Source: Roseateles_B sp041906185 | GTDB lineage: Bacteria; Pseudomonadota; Gammaproteobacteria; Burkholderiales; Burkholderiaceae_C | DNA length: 64,000 nt | NCBI GenBank assembly: GCA_041906185.1 | Contig: JAYRJQ010000012.1 | Span: forward strand, 1-64,000 | Direction: 5' to 3' | Shown: one piece after another, positions 1 to 8,349 of the stretch | Position numbering within the stretch: position 1 is the first letter of the stretch | Layout: each line of letters starts with the position of its first letter | Position numbers and translations under genes: made by a program | Notes under the pieces: generated by a model | Told to the model about the DNA's origin: nothing | The model's input: the letters and a program-made list of their open reading frames with translations, nothing else | The model's database searches: none

Positions 1-1290
1 GGGCGCCTGGCCGGCGGGGGGCGCGGCATTGCCGGCGGGCGCGGCGGCCGGGGCGCCGGGCGCGGCAGGTCGTGGCGGGTTCGGGTCGAAGGGCGTGGCG
101 TTGCCCTGGATCGAGGCCAGCATGCCCGGCGTGGCCAGCTTCTCCATGGGGAAGTAGTCGCTCTTGAAGTTCACCCGCACCTCGCCCGTCAGCTTGGCCT
201 TGAGCGAGGCCTTGGACTCGCTGCTCTCGTCCACCGACGACTGCACCGTCGTCATGTGGTCGTAGTCGTTGCGGTTCACCGTGGCCGCGCCCCAGCCGAG
301 GAAGCCCCCCGCCGCGGCGGAGGTGTTGGTGTTGTGCATGTGGTCGCGGTCCGTGAGACCGGCCTTGGCCTTGCGCAGGGCCTGGTCGCTGGCGCGGAAG
401 TCGAACACGACCTTGGCGTTGATGGCGCCGTCCGTGATCACGATGCGGTTGATGCCCAGCAGCGTCATCGAGGCCAGCAGCTGCTGGCGCGAGCGCGCCA
501 TCTGCACGCGGGCGGCGGCCACGAGCCGGCCTTCCTGCTCCTCGTCGGAGAGGTCGGTGACGGGCTTGAGCAGCTGCAGCTCTTGGTTGATGCGGGCCAG
601 CGCGCCCTCGTTGTCCTCGTTGCGCAGCCGCAGGCGTGGGCCGCCGCCTTCGTCGCCGTCGCCGCGGCCCATGCTCAGCGCGTCAGGGAACTTGTCGCTG
701 AGCCAGCCGCGGGCCTGGTCGAGGCTGATGTTGTCCTGCGCGAACTGGTCCACCGTCTGCGCGACGGACTTCAGCAGCTCGCCATAAGCCTGCATCTGCT
801 GGATGCTGGCGTTGACGATGGCCTGGAACACGTTCTGGATCAGGCCGCCGACGAAGGCGGGGAAGTCCACCGCGCTGACCAGGTTCTTGAACTGCTCCGT
901 GCCCTGCTGCAGCGCGCCGGCCTTGAAGTCGGCGCCGGCGAAGGTGCCCACCTTGTCGGAGGCCTTGTTCTTCGCGGCATCGACGCCGCCGGCCAGGGCC
1001 TCCGCGGAGGCCGCCTCGCTGCGCGGCCGCTGGGCAGGCTCATCCGCTGAGCCACCGTCCTTGCGCACCACGGGCCGCTCGAACTCCTCGCGGGCCAGCC
1101 CTTGGGGATTGGCCATGAAGGAGGCCACGCGCACCATGGTCTGGGCGATCTCGCGCTGCTGCTCGGCGGGCAGCGCGCGGAAGCCCTCGCTCTGGGCCAG
1201 CAGGGCCCGCACCTGGGGGCGGACGGTGGCCAGCGTGGCGTCGTCGAGCCAGTCCTGCGAGGCCGGGGGCGGGGGCGCGGTGCTTGGCAT
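1..1290 (-). CDS. Conserved protein of unknown function, paralogue 1 (3' end outside window)
   Basis: The reading frame stays open for 430 codons from ATG at 1290 to the window edge, so the C-terminus is missing. It belongs to a family present three times in this operon. All copies share a helical core (VDFPAFVGGLIQ here, then an ASIQQM..Y.EL heptad-like stretch), a block RQQLLASMTLLGINRIV followed by TDGAINAKVVFDF, and a late block beginning VNFKSDYFPMEKL. An N-terminal motif VRALLAQS..F..LP is shared with paralogue 2. The tail is low-complexity Pro/Ala/Gly. There is no signal peptide or membrane segment. It starts 10 bp after paralogue 2 stops, with GAGG before the ATG, so it is co-transcribed. 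I do not recognise the family. The internal symmetry of three copies suggests subunits of an assembly, which is inference. Confidence 0.85.
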   Translation of the reverse strand, partial: MPSTAPPPPASQDWLDDATLATVRPQVRALLAQSEGFRALPAEQQREIAQTMVRVASFMANPQGLAREEFERPVVRKDGGSADEPAQRPRSEAASAEALAGGVDAAKNKASDKVGTFAGADFKAGALQQGTEQFKNLVSAVDFPAFVGGLIQNVFQAIVNASIQQMQAYGELLKSVAQTVDQFAQDNISLDQARGWLSDKFPDALSMGRGDGDEGGGPRLRLRNEDNEGALARINQELQLLKPVTDLSDEEQEGRLVAAARVQMARSRQQLLASMTLLGINRIVITDGAINAKVVFDFRASDQALRKAKAGLTDRDHMHNTNTSAAAGGFLGWGAATVNRNDYDHMTTVQSSVDESSESKASLKAKLTGEVRVNFKSDYFPMEKLATPGMLASIQGNATPFDPNPPRPAAPGAPAAAPAGNAAPPAGQAP

Positions 1291-1300
1291 GGCGGAGTCC

Positions 1301-2692
1301 TCAGGCAGCGGGGGCGGGAGCCGGGGTGGCGGCCGGCGCGCCGGCCGGGGCGGGCGCGCCCGCCGGAGCGCCGGCGCCCGGGGTGCTCACGACCGGCCGC
1401 GCCGCCATCGTCTTGACCATGCCCGGCTGCGAGTTCATCTGGATGGCCGCGATGGCGGCCGGGTCGGCCATCTTCTCCAGCGGCAGGTAGTCGCTCTTGA
1501 AGTTCACCTCCACGTGGCCGGCCAGGCTGGCCTTGGTCTGCAGCGAGGAGTCGTCGCGCAGCTGGCTCGTGCTCATCAGCGTGACGACGGGCGCCTCGTC
1601 GTACTTGTAGGAGCCGGTCGAGTAGCTGCTGGCGTCGGTCTTGCCGGTCAGCACGCCGGAGTCGTTGCGCGTCTCGCTGCCGCCCTCGCGCTTGCGGTCC
1701 CACTGGCCTTCGCCGCTGTGGGTCTTCTGCACGTTGCCGTACATGTCGGTCGCGTAGTCGTACTTGACCGCGCTCTTCTGGAAGCGCCGGTTGTCGCGCG
1801 CCTGGAAGTCGAACAGGACCTTGGCGGAGATCTTGCCGTCCGTCACCACGATGCGCTGCATGCCCATCATCACCATGGTGGCGAGCAGCTGCTGGCGACC
1901 GGTGGCGATGGTGGTGCGCGCGGCGGGCACGAGCAGGGCCTCGATGAGGTTGTCGTCCAGGCGCTGCAGCGGCTGGGCCAGGGGCAGGCCGCTGCCATTG
2001 ATGCGGGCGAGGGCGGCCTTCTCGTCCACGTCCTCGCGCAGGGTCACGCGCGGGCCGGTGGCCGGGGCGTCGCCGAAGCTGAAGTCGCCCTGGCCGGGCT
2101 CCTGCAGCTGGAAGAGGTCGGGGAAACGCTCGATGAGGTTGTCCCGGCCCTGGTTGGCGGTGGTGTTCTCGTCGCGGAACTGGTTGAGGCTCTTGGAGAC
2201 GTCGGCCACCAGCTTGGCGTAGGCCTCCATCTGCTCGATGGAGCTGGTGACGATGCTGTGGAAGACGCCATTGATCAGGCCGCTGACGAAGCCGGGGAAG
2301 TTCACGCCCTTGATCATCGCCACGGCCTGCTCGACGCCGGTGCGAACAGCGGCGCCGAAGGCCGGGGCGTCGTCGGCCTCGACGTCCTTGACCTTGCTCG
2401 TGCTGCCGCGCGCGTTGGCCTGGCCGCCCAGCGCGCCGAAGCCCAGCAGGCCGCCCGCGGCGAGGGACTGCACCTCGGGCGCCGCCCGCTCCGGGTCCAC
2501 CTTCATACCGGGCTCGGCCAGGAAGGCGCCGACCTGCACGAGGTCATGCGCCAGCTGGCGCTGCGTCTCCGGCGCGAGGTTGGCATAGGCCGGGCTCTGC
2601 GCAAGCAGGGCGCGCACCGAGCTGCGGGTGGCCTGGAGCGTCTCGCCGCTGACGGGCGGGGCTGCGGGAGCGGGGGCGGGCAGGGCACTCAT
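1301..2692 (-). CDS. Conserved protein of unknown function, paralogue 2 (463 aa)
   Basis: This is the longest complete member of the three-copy family. It begins with an Ala/Pro-rich stretch, then a helical motif (VRALLAQSPAYANLAPETQR). The core starts VNFPGFVSGLINGVF and continues through SSIEQMEAYAKLVADVSKS. Next come RQQLLATMVMMGMQRIVV with TDGKISAKVLFDF, and VNFKSDYLPLEKMADPAAIA. The C-terminus is an (A/P/G)n tail. Between the RQQLL and VNFKSD blocks lies a polar Ser/Gly/Asp region that varies between copies. It follows the 351-aa gene by one base and precedes paralogue 1 by 10 bp, so translation is probably coupled. No catalytic motif or export signal is visible. Function unknown. Confidence 0.88.
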   Translation of the reverse strand: MSALPAPAPAAPPVSGETLQATRSSVRALLAQSPAYANLAPETQRQLAHDLVQVGAFLAEPGMKVDPERAAPEVQSLAAGGLLGFGALGGQANARGSTSKVKDVEADDAPAFGAAVRTGVEQAVAMIKGVNFPGFVSGLINGVFHSIVTSSIEQMEAYAKLVADVSKSLNQFRDENTTANQGRDNLIERFPDLFQLQEPGQGDFSFGDAPATGPRVTLREDVDEKAALARINGSGLPLAQPLQRLDDNLIEALLVPAARTTIATGRQQLLATMVMMGMQRIVVTDGKISAKVLFDFQARDNRRFQKSAVKYDYATDMYGNVQKTHSGEGQWDRKREGGSETRNDSGVLTGKTDASSYSTGSYKYDEAPVVTLMSTSQLRDDSSLQTKASLAGHVEVNFKSDYLPLEKMADPAAIAAIQMNSQPGMVKTMAARPVVSTPGAGAPAGAPAPAGAPAATPAPAPAA

Positions 2693-2693
2693 C

Positions 2694-3749
2694 TCACACC
2701 TCGGGGATCAGGGCCGGGCTGGCGGCGTTGCGTTCGTCGAGCTGGTCGCGCAGCTCGAACTCGATGGGGCGCACGTAGAGGCTGATGCGGGCGTCGCTGC
2801 GCGGCGTCACGCGGACGGACAGCACCGAGAAGTGCCCCTGCTCGCGCGCATCGTCCACGCCGAAGGCCTGCAGCCAGCGCTCGAGCGCCATCAGCTGGCG
2901 CGGGCGCTCGGCCAGGCCCAGGCGCACGAGGTCGACGAAGCCGGCGGGCAGGTCGGGCAGGGCCGAGAGCAGGATCTCCAGCTTCAGCTCCACGCCCTCG
3001 GGCGTCTCGCGCAGGCCCAGCAGCGCGGCCCCGTGCGGCAGCTCGAAGCGGCCGCCCAGCGCCACGCCCACGGCGCGCATCAGCGAGGGCAGGCGCTGCG
3101 CGAGGCCCAGCTCGGTCATCAGCGAGCCCAGCTCGGAGAGCACCAGCGGGCCGCGGTGCATGAAGGTCACGCGCTGGGAGCCGGCATCGCGCTTGCAGCC
3201 GATGCTCGTGAAGATCGGCATGAGCCGCGGGTACAGCATCATCACGCGCCGGGTGAGCCGCGAGAGGCCGGGCGAGAGCGCCTCGATCTGCTGCGGGTTG
3301 AGCTCGTAGTAGATCTTGGCGGCGTAGAGGCCGTCCTCGTCGAAGGCGCTGCCGAACCACGCGCCGAAGTTCATCCAGGACAGCCCGGACATCCCGCGCC
3401 AGGCCTCGCTGCGCTCGTCGAACCAGCGCAGCGCGTCGCGCCCGAAGATGGGGTGGATGAGCCGGCGCAGCTCGCGCGTGGCCTCGTCGCGCCGGGCCAT
3501 GGGGCTGGCCTCGGGCTCCAGCGGCGAGATGGTAAAGCGCAGCATGCGCGGCTCGCTCTCCGAGAAGGAGGGCTCGTAGGGCACGGCGCCGGGCGTCAGC
3601 GCGTTGTTCGCGTAGGCCAGGTCGTTCTCGGGCCGGGCGAAGCTGCGCTGCAGCATGGGCCCCACGTAGTCCATGGGGTCGCTGACGCCGAGGCGGCGCG
3701 AGGCCACCGCCAGCGACTGCGCCACATGCTTGAACATCGGTTGCGTCAT
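2694..3749 (-). CDS. Unknown 351-aa operon protein, possible ABBA-like fold
   Basis: ATG at 3749 has a GGAGG six bases upstream. The gene lies 16 bp after the 665-aa gene and one base before paralogue 2. No signal peptide or membrane helix is seen. Two segments near the ends of predicted strands have the pattern seen in aromatic prenyltransferase (ABBA) barrels, where a basic residue and Tyr alternate: GLYAAKIYYELNP (about residue 135) and RISLYVRPIEFEL (about residue 328). A separate run reads LYPRLMPIFTSIGCKRD. This resemblance is weak and by eye only, and no diagnostic catalytic residue can be assigned. The safe call is a conserved cytoplasmic protein of the SARP-controlled operon with unknown function. 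Confidence 0.8.
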   Translation of the reverse strand: MTQPMFKHVAQSLAVASRRLGVSDPMDYVGPMLQRSFARPENDLAYANNALTPGAVPYEPSFSESEPRMLRFTISPLEPEASPMARRDEATRELRRLIHPIFGRDALRWFDERSEAWRGMSGLSWMNFGAWFGSAFDEDGLYAAKIYYELNPQQIEALSPGLSRLTRRVMMLYPRLMPIFTSIGCKRDAGSQRVTFMHRGPLVLSELGSLMTELGLAQRLPSLMRAVGVALGGRFELPHGAALLGLRETPEGVELKLEILLSALPDLPAGFVDLVRLGLAERPRQLMALERWLQAFGVDDAREQGHFSVLSVRVTPRSDARISLYVRPIEFELRDQLDERNAASPALIPEV

Positions 3750-3765
3750 GGCGGGCCTCCTGGGC

Positions 3766-5763
3766 TCAGACCGGCAGGTTCACGCCGACCGAGGCCAGCA
3801 CGTCGCGCGCGGCCTGGGGCATGTCGATGGGGCGGCTGGTCATGGCCGGTGCCTCGATGGGCTGCGAGTACTGCTCGACGCTCTGCTCCTGCACGCCCAT
3901 CACGGCCAGCCACTGCTCGCAGGCGTTGACCAGGTCCCAGTCGGTCGGCTTGAGCGTGGGGTTGGCGCCGCTCGAGATGCGCATCTGCGGATTGGAGATC
4001 TCGTCGATGGAGAGCACCGGGCCGGAGATGTTGGCCAGGCGCTGGATGTTCTCGGAGATCCAGCGAATGATGATGGCGCCGGCCCGGGACTGCGTGCGGA
4101 AGCGGTGCGTGTTCTTGGCGCCGCCCAGGTAGTTGACGTTGACCATGTCGATCACCTGCCACATGTCGCGGGCGCCGAAGGCCGAGCGCAGGTCGGCGTC
4201 CTGCAGGATGTCGCGGAAGTTGATGATGGTGTTCTGCAGCTCCGTCGCGGCGAAGTAGGCGATGCCGTAGCCGTTGCGCGAGAGGTTGGCGCCGAGGTCC
4301 CGCGCGGCCTTGCGCACCTGCTCCTGGCTCACGGCCATGGGCACGTTGTTGCGCAGCAGGCGCTCGACCGAGATCTGCCGCGCGAAGCTCGACACCGCCG
4401 AGACGAAGCGCAGCCACAGCTCGTTGAAGTCCCGGTTCGGATCGCCGGCGTTCGGGTTGCCGCCGGGCGCGCCGAACATGCGGTAGTACAGCTCGCGGCG
4501 CTCGGCCTCGGTGATGCGCTCGGTGCTGGTCTTGAAGTACTTGAAGAGCTTGTCGCCCACCGTGCCCTTGCCCAGGGGCAGCAGGCCGCCTCGGAAGAGG
4601 TCCACGATCTTGTCCACCACCTGGAACATGCGCATCTCCTCCAGCTGGTAGGCGAAGTAGATGGCCTGCGAGGCCTGGAGGTTCTCCTTCTGGATCTCCA
4701 CGTCCACGGCCTCCTCGAGGTCGGGCAGCATGATCTCCAGGGCCGAGGGCGGGGCACCTTCCACCATGCCGGTCAGCAGGTTGAAGGCGTTGTCCATGCG
4801 GCTCACGAGCCAGGGGTCGTTGGGCGAGATGCCCTCGTCGCGGATGCGCCGCACGATGGCCGCGAGGCTGTTGGCCGAGACGGCATAGACCGGGTCGTCG
4901 ATGTCCGGCACCAGATAGCTGCTGCCCTTGGTGCTGGTGCCGGCGCTGGTGCCGGTGCGGCCGCTGATGAAGCCCGGCGCCTCGGGGTCGACATAGCCCT
5001 TGGCGATCTGCGAGCGCAGCGTCACCTCGTGGCGGGTGGTGAAGCGGTTGAAGGCGGCCATGAACAGGGCGCGGTTCTGCTCGAACTCGCCGCGGGCGAT
5101 GGTGACCTTGGCCACGAAGTTCAGGTTGCCCGGGCCCTGGATGCCGTCCAGCAGCAGCAGGCCGCAGACGGCCAGGATCTCCTTCTCCTCCACGCCCAGC
5201 TCGTTGGGCTGCACGCCGTACTGGCTGCCCATGAAGCCGTAGCGCATCACGTAGTCGGTCTTGCCGCTCTGCGACAGCACGTCCCAGGACTTGCCCGAGA
5301 CCTGCTCGGCCACGCCGCGGTAGAGCTCGTCGGTGGTGTCGCGGTCGGCGAGCTCGAGGCGCAGGTCGTCCAGCTCCTTCTTCAGGTCCGGACCGAGGCC
5401 GCCGGAGCGGGCCTTGGTGTTCTCGATGCGCTCGAGGTTGGCGATGCGGACGCGGATCTCGGCCCGGCGGTTGCGGTCGCGTTCGGCGAGATCGATGAAG
5501 AGGATGCGGTTCATGAGGGTGGCTCCTGTTTGGGGGGTGGCTGCCGCAGCTTGGGCCTTGGCTTCAGGTGCGGCGAGGCCCGCACGGGAGGAATCGGCCT
5601 GCGCGCTGACGCGGGCCGGGCGGGTTCGGGGCGGCGAAGGGGGCGGTGTCGGGGCCACCGCGGCCGGCTTCTTGCGCGGGGCGCTGCGGGGGCGCTTCAC
5701 GGCAGCGACCGGTGGGGCCGCCGCCTTGCGCTGCGCTGTCTTCTTGGGCTTTTCGCTGGCCAT
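3766..5763 (-). CDS. Unknown 665-aa operon protein with basic Ala/Pro-rich N-terminus
   Basis: I chose the start MASEKPKKTAQRK at 5763 because AAGGAG lies exactly seven bases upstream; the in-frame ATG at 5781 has no comparable site. Residues 1-80 are rich in Lys, Ala and Pro and look disordered. From residue 84 (MNRILFIDLAERDRNRR) the protein becomes a folded helical polypeptide with a coiled-coil-like stretch (ELDDLRLELADRDTTDELY). A central region reads EEMRMFQVVDKIVDLFRGG, and the C-terminal third carries NTHRFRTQSRAGAI and WISENIQRLANISGP. It has no signal peptide. The gene sits between the subtilase (29 bp) and the 351-aa gene (16 bp). I do not recognise the family. A structural or scaffold role is a guess from size and lack of catalytic motifs. 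Confidence 0.87.
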   Translation of the reverse strand: MASEKPKKTAQRKAAAPPVAAVKRPRSAPRKKPAAVAPTPPPSPPRTRPARVSAQADSSRAGLAAPEAKAQAAAATPQTGATLMNRILFIDLAERDRNRRAEIRVRIANLERIENTKARSGGLGPDLKKELDDLRLELADRDTTDELYRGVAEQVSGKSWDVLSQSGKTDYVMRYGFMGSQYGVQPNELGVEEKEILAVCGLLLLDGIQGPGNLNFVAKVTIARGEFEQNRALFMAAFNRFTTRHEVTLRSQIAKGYVDPEAPGFISGRTGTSAGTSTKGSSYLVPDIDDPVYAVSANSLAAIVRRIRDEGISPNDPWLVSRMDNAFNLLTGMVEGAPPSALEIMLPDLEEAVDVEIQKENLQASQAIYFAYQLEEMRMFQVVDKIVDLFRGGLLPLGKGTVGDKLFKYFKTSTERITEAERRELYYRMFGAPGGNPNAGDPNRDFNELWLRFVSAVSSFARQISVERLLRNNVPMAVSQEQVRKAARDLGANLSRNGYGIAYFAATELQNTIINFRDILQDADLRSAFGARDMWQVIDMVNVNYLGGAKNTHRFRTQSRAGAIIIRWISENIQRLANISGPVLSIDEISNPQMRISSGANPTLKPTDWDLVNACEQWLAVMGVQEQSVEQYSQPIEAPAMTSRPIDMPQAARDVLASVGVNLPV
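5512..5527 (-). promoter_or_regulatory. Strong internal ribosome binding site and ATG within the 665-aa gene
   Basis: On the minus strand AGGAG (5523-5527 complement) lies eight bases before an in-frame ATG at 5514, which begins the folded part of the protein (MNRILFIDL). Together with the equally good site before 5763 this could give a long form with the basic tail and a short form without it. Alternatively only one start is used. Confidence 0.5.
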
Positions 5764-5792
5764 GTGGGGGCTCCTTGTCACTCGGTCACTGC

Positions 5793-7226
5793 TCAGTCGT
5801 CGGCCTGCAGGCCGTCATGGCGGTCCAGCCAGTCGTCCAGGGCGCGCAGGGCGGCCAGGGCGTCGAGCACGCCGCGGCCCATGCCGGACTCACCGGCCTG
5901 GGCGTGGGGCCGGCTGCTCTCGACGAGCAGCCGGCGGGTCATCTCGGGGTCGAGGGGGCAGGCGCGGGCCTCGGCCCGGGCCACCATCAGCGAGGCCACG
6001 GCGGACACGAAGGGCGCCGCGAAGCTGGTGCCGTTGGCGCGCTGCCAACCGTTCAGGCCGCAGGTCCAGATGCCCTGGCCCGGCGCGCTCAGCGCCACGT
6101 GCTCGCCCCGGGTCGAGAAGCGTGCGGGCCGGCCCTGCAGGTCCACCGCGCCGACGGCGATCACGCCGGGCAGGGCGGCGGGGTAGAAGGGCTCGGTGAG
6201 GCCGGAGTTGCCGCTGGCGGCCACCAGGATCACGCCACGAGCCAGGGCGTAGCGCACGACCTCGCTGTGCGGCGGCGGCTCGTCCGGGCTCAGCTGCGAG
6301 GAGGCGGTGCCGAAGCTCATGTTGATGACCTTCACGCCGAGGTCGATCAGGCGCTTCATGCCGGCGTCGATATTGCCCACGGAGCCGATGCCCACGCGGC
6401 GCTGCCCCTTGAGCGCGGCGCCCAGCACGCGGGCGGGCAAGACCTGGCACCGGCCGGCTGCGCCGGGCGGCAGGTCCGGGCTGTCGGCGCAGACGATGCC
6501 CGCGCAGCCGGTGCCGTGGCCGACCTCGTCCTGCGGGTCGGCGTCGGCGCCGCGGTCGTCCCCCACGAGGTCCGGGCCGCCCGTGCTGGCCTGCAGGTCC
6601 ACGGTGTCGAAGCCGGGGCGCAGGGCGCGGTGCAGCGCCGGGTGGTCCATCACCACGCCGGTGTCGGCCAGGCCCATGATGACGGTCGGGTCGCCCGGCG
6701 CGTAGGCCAGCGCCTCGGGCAGGCGGATGAGGTCACGCGCCGCCCAGGCCTCCTGCATGTCCACCGTGGCGGCCTGGGGCAGGGCGGCGGGCAGGGGCGC
6801 CGGATGCGTGGCGCTGCCGTCGAGGGTCATGTCCACCAGGCGTTCGGGCCGCGCATGCTCGACGGTGGGCAGCTGGGCGAGCGCCTGCATCAGCTCGGGC
6901 AGGCGCTCGCCCTGTTGCAGCTCGATGCGCAGCACGCGGGCCACGCCGCTGAGCTGCTCGATCTCGTCGAAGCGGCGTGCGCCGATGCGCTCCGGCGCCT
7001 CGTGCGGGCGGGTGCGGGCGCTGTGCACGCGGGCCAGCCGCATGCCGCCGCCGAAGTGCGCCAGCAGCCGGTCGATCGGCCCGCCGTCCAGGTGCTCGCC
7101 GAAGGGCACGCCGTGGCGCAGGCAGGCGCGCCAGGACGGCACATGCTCCGGCATCTCACCCAGGCGCAGCGTCACCAGCAGGCGCCGCGGCAGGTGGGTC
7201 GGCCAGGCCGTGGACAGCGCGCTCAT
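5793..7226 (-). CDS. Subtilisin-like serine protease (S8), no signal peptide
   Basis: A 477-aa peptidase S8 family protein. The catalytic triad is visible in order: Asp in GLADTGVVMDHP, His in EVGHGTGCAGIV, and Ser in NGTSFAAPFVSAV. The oxyanion Asn lies in VAASGNSG. About 150 residues precede the catalytic domain and could act as a pro-region or docking module. There is no signal peptide, so it is cytoplasmic or exported by other means. The frame extends far upstream, but the ATG at 7226 overlaps the stop of the preceding gene by 4 bp (ATGA), marking translational coupling. Intracellular subtilases next to trypco2-like proteins are consistent with a protease effector or maturation enzyme that acts on operon partners. 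Its substrate is unknown. Confidence 0.93.
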   Translation of the reverse strand: MSALSTAWPTHLPRRLLVTLRLGEMPEHVPSWRACLRHGVPFGEHLDGGPIDRLLAHFGGGMRLARVHSARTRPHEAPERIGARRFDEIEQLSGVARVLRIELQQGERLPELMQALAQLPTVEHARPERLVDMTLDGSATHPAPLPAALPQAATVDMQEAWAARDLIRLPEALAYAPGDPTVIMGLADTGVVMDHPALHRALRPGFDTVDLQASTGGPDLVGDDRGADADPQDEVGHGTGCAGIVCADSPDLPPGAAGRCQVLPARVLGAALKGQRRVGIGSVGNIDAGMKRLIDLGVKVINMSFGTASSQLSPDEPPPHSEVVRYALARGVILVAASGNSGLTEPFYPAALPGVIAVGAVDLQGRPARFSTRGEHVALSAPGQGIWTCGLNGWQRANGTSFAAPFVSAVASLMVARAEARACPLDPEMTRRLLVESSRPHAQAGESGMGRGVLDALAALRALDDWLDRHDGLQADD

Positions 7227-8083
7227 GGCTGTGGCTCCCGTGCGGCGGCGGCCGCCTGGCCGTCGGCCTCGGTCCACTGGCCGAGCGCGCCGCTGCTCAG
7301 GCGCAGGCGGGCGGTCTCGCCGTCGCCGAAGTCGATCTCGGCCTCCTGGTCCAGGTGCTCGGGGTCCACGCTCAGCTCCAGCGCCATCGCCTCGGCCTGG
7401 CGCACGGGCAGGGTCTGGCCGTTGACGCGCACCAGCGGCAGGCGCCCGGCCTTCATCGAGGGCGCGCTGAGCGTGATGCGCGGGCGTGCCGGGCCGCCGC
7501 CATCGCCGCCGCCGCCGGCCGCCGGCGCGCTGTCCACGCGCTGCACGCGCGGGGCCGTCGCGGCCATCATGGCCTGCTGCAGGCGGTTCACCGGCATGCG
7601 GGCGAGGCGCGCGACGACGTCGGCCCCGGCGGACTTCTTCAGCTCCTGCAGCTGCTGGATGGTGTGCACGCCGATGCGCTCCAGTTGGCGCTGCTCCTCG
7701 GTGCTGATGCGCTCGCCCAGCGCCTCCTTGAGGTCCAGCTTGGCGTCGTGGGCCTCGTAGCTCACGGCGTTCTCGTCGATCATGGGCTTGGTGACCGTGG
7801 TCAGCGCGAGCTTGATGCTGCTGGCCTCCGCGTCGCCCGGGCCGGCGGGGCGCACCCAGACGTCGTCCTCGACCATGCGCACGAAGGCGCGCAGGTCCAG
7901 CTGCACGTCCTTGACGGCGAAGGTCAGCGGCAGCTTGCCCACGCGGGCCTTGAGCGCCATGGCCGCCTGCGCCTTGTCGAGCTGCAGGGTCAGCGCCTGG
8001 ATGAAGACGTCGAAGGGCACGCCGAGGTCGCCGACGCCCGAGAGCTGGCTGACCTGCGGGTCGTTGCGGTGCGGGCTGCTCAT
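7223..8083 (-). CDS. Trypco2-like protein with a helix-hairpin-helix-like middle (286 aa)
   Basis: The N-terminal ~100 residues (VPFDVFIQALTLQLDKAQAA, then LPLTFAVKDVQLDLRAFVR and IKLALTTVTKP) follow the pattern of the trypsin-co-occurring domain 2 family: a helix, then a beta strand with alternating hydrophobics, then a closing strand. The middle (TEEQRQLERIGVHTIQQLQE and ARLARMPVNRLQQAM) resembles tandem helix-hairpin-helix units. The C-terminal ~80 residues are rich in beta-forming residues (PRITLSAPSMKAGRLPLVRV). GGAGG lies seven bases before the ATG. The gene overlaps both neighbours by 4 bp, so it forms a tight module with the 89-aa protein and the subtilase. Trypco domains are known beside trypsin-like peptidases in predicted conflict systems. 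Assignment here is by pattern only. Confidence 0.85.
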   Translation of the reverse strand: MSSPHRNDPQVSQLSGVGDLGVPFDVFIQALTLQLDKAQAAMALKARVGKLPLTFAVKDVQLDLRAFVRMVEDDVWVRPAGPGDAEASSIKLALTTVTKPMIDENAVSYEAHDAKLDLKEALGERISTEEQRQLERIGVHTIQQLQELKKSAGADVVARLARMPVNRLQQAMMAATAPRVQRVDSAPAAGGGGDGGGPARPRITLSAPSMKAGRLPLVRVNGQTLPVRQAEAMALELSVDPEHLDQEAEIDFGDGETARLRLSSGALGQWTEADGQAAAAAREPQP

Positions 8084-8349
8084 GAGGAGGCCTCCTCCAG
8101 CTCGGCGCGCAGCACGAAGCGCAGGCGCGAGCGGTCCACATGCCAGTGGCCGTCACTGCTGGAGCGCGGCAGCTCGGCGAGCAGGCGCGGGCCGCCCTCA
8201 GCGAAGTCCAGGGCCAGGTCCAGGGGCAGGTCGAACTGCGCCTCGGCCAGGCGGATGCGGGCGCTGCCGGCGGGCGACAGGGCCTCGTGCAGCAGCGGTG
8301 CCATGGCGTCCTGCAGCTCGTCGATGACGGTGGAGAGCGCACGCAGCAT
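8080..8349 (-). CDS. Small trypco2-like protein (89 aa)
   Basis: A short protein with an N-terminal helix (LRALSTVIDELQDAMAPLLHE), a strand rich in alternating hydrophobics (ARIRLAEAQFDLPLDLALDF) and a closing strand (DRSRLRFVLRAELEE). This is the same helix-strand-strand layout as the first domain of the next gene, so both look like members of the trypsin-co-occurring domain 2 type. Its ATG shares one base with the stop of paralogue 3, and its stop overlaps the next ATG by 4 bp. The start is therefore fixed by coupling. No catalytic residues are apparent; a binding or adaptor role for one of the operon proteases is inference. Confidence 0.8.
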   Translation of the reverse strand: MLRALSTVIDELQDAMAPLLHEALSPAGSARIRLAEAQFDLPLDLALDFAEGGPRLLAELPRSSSDGHWHVDRSRLRFVLRAELEEASS

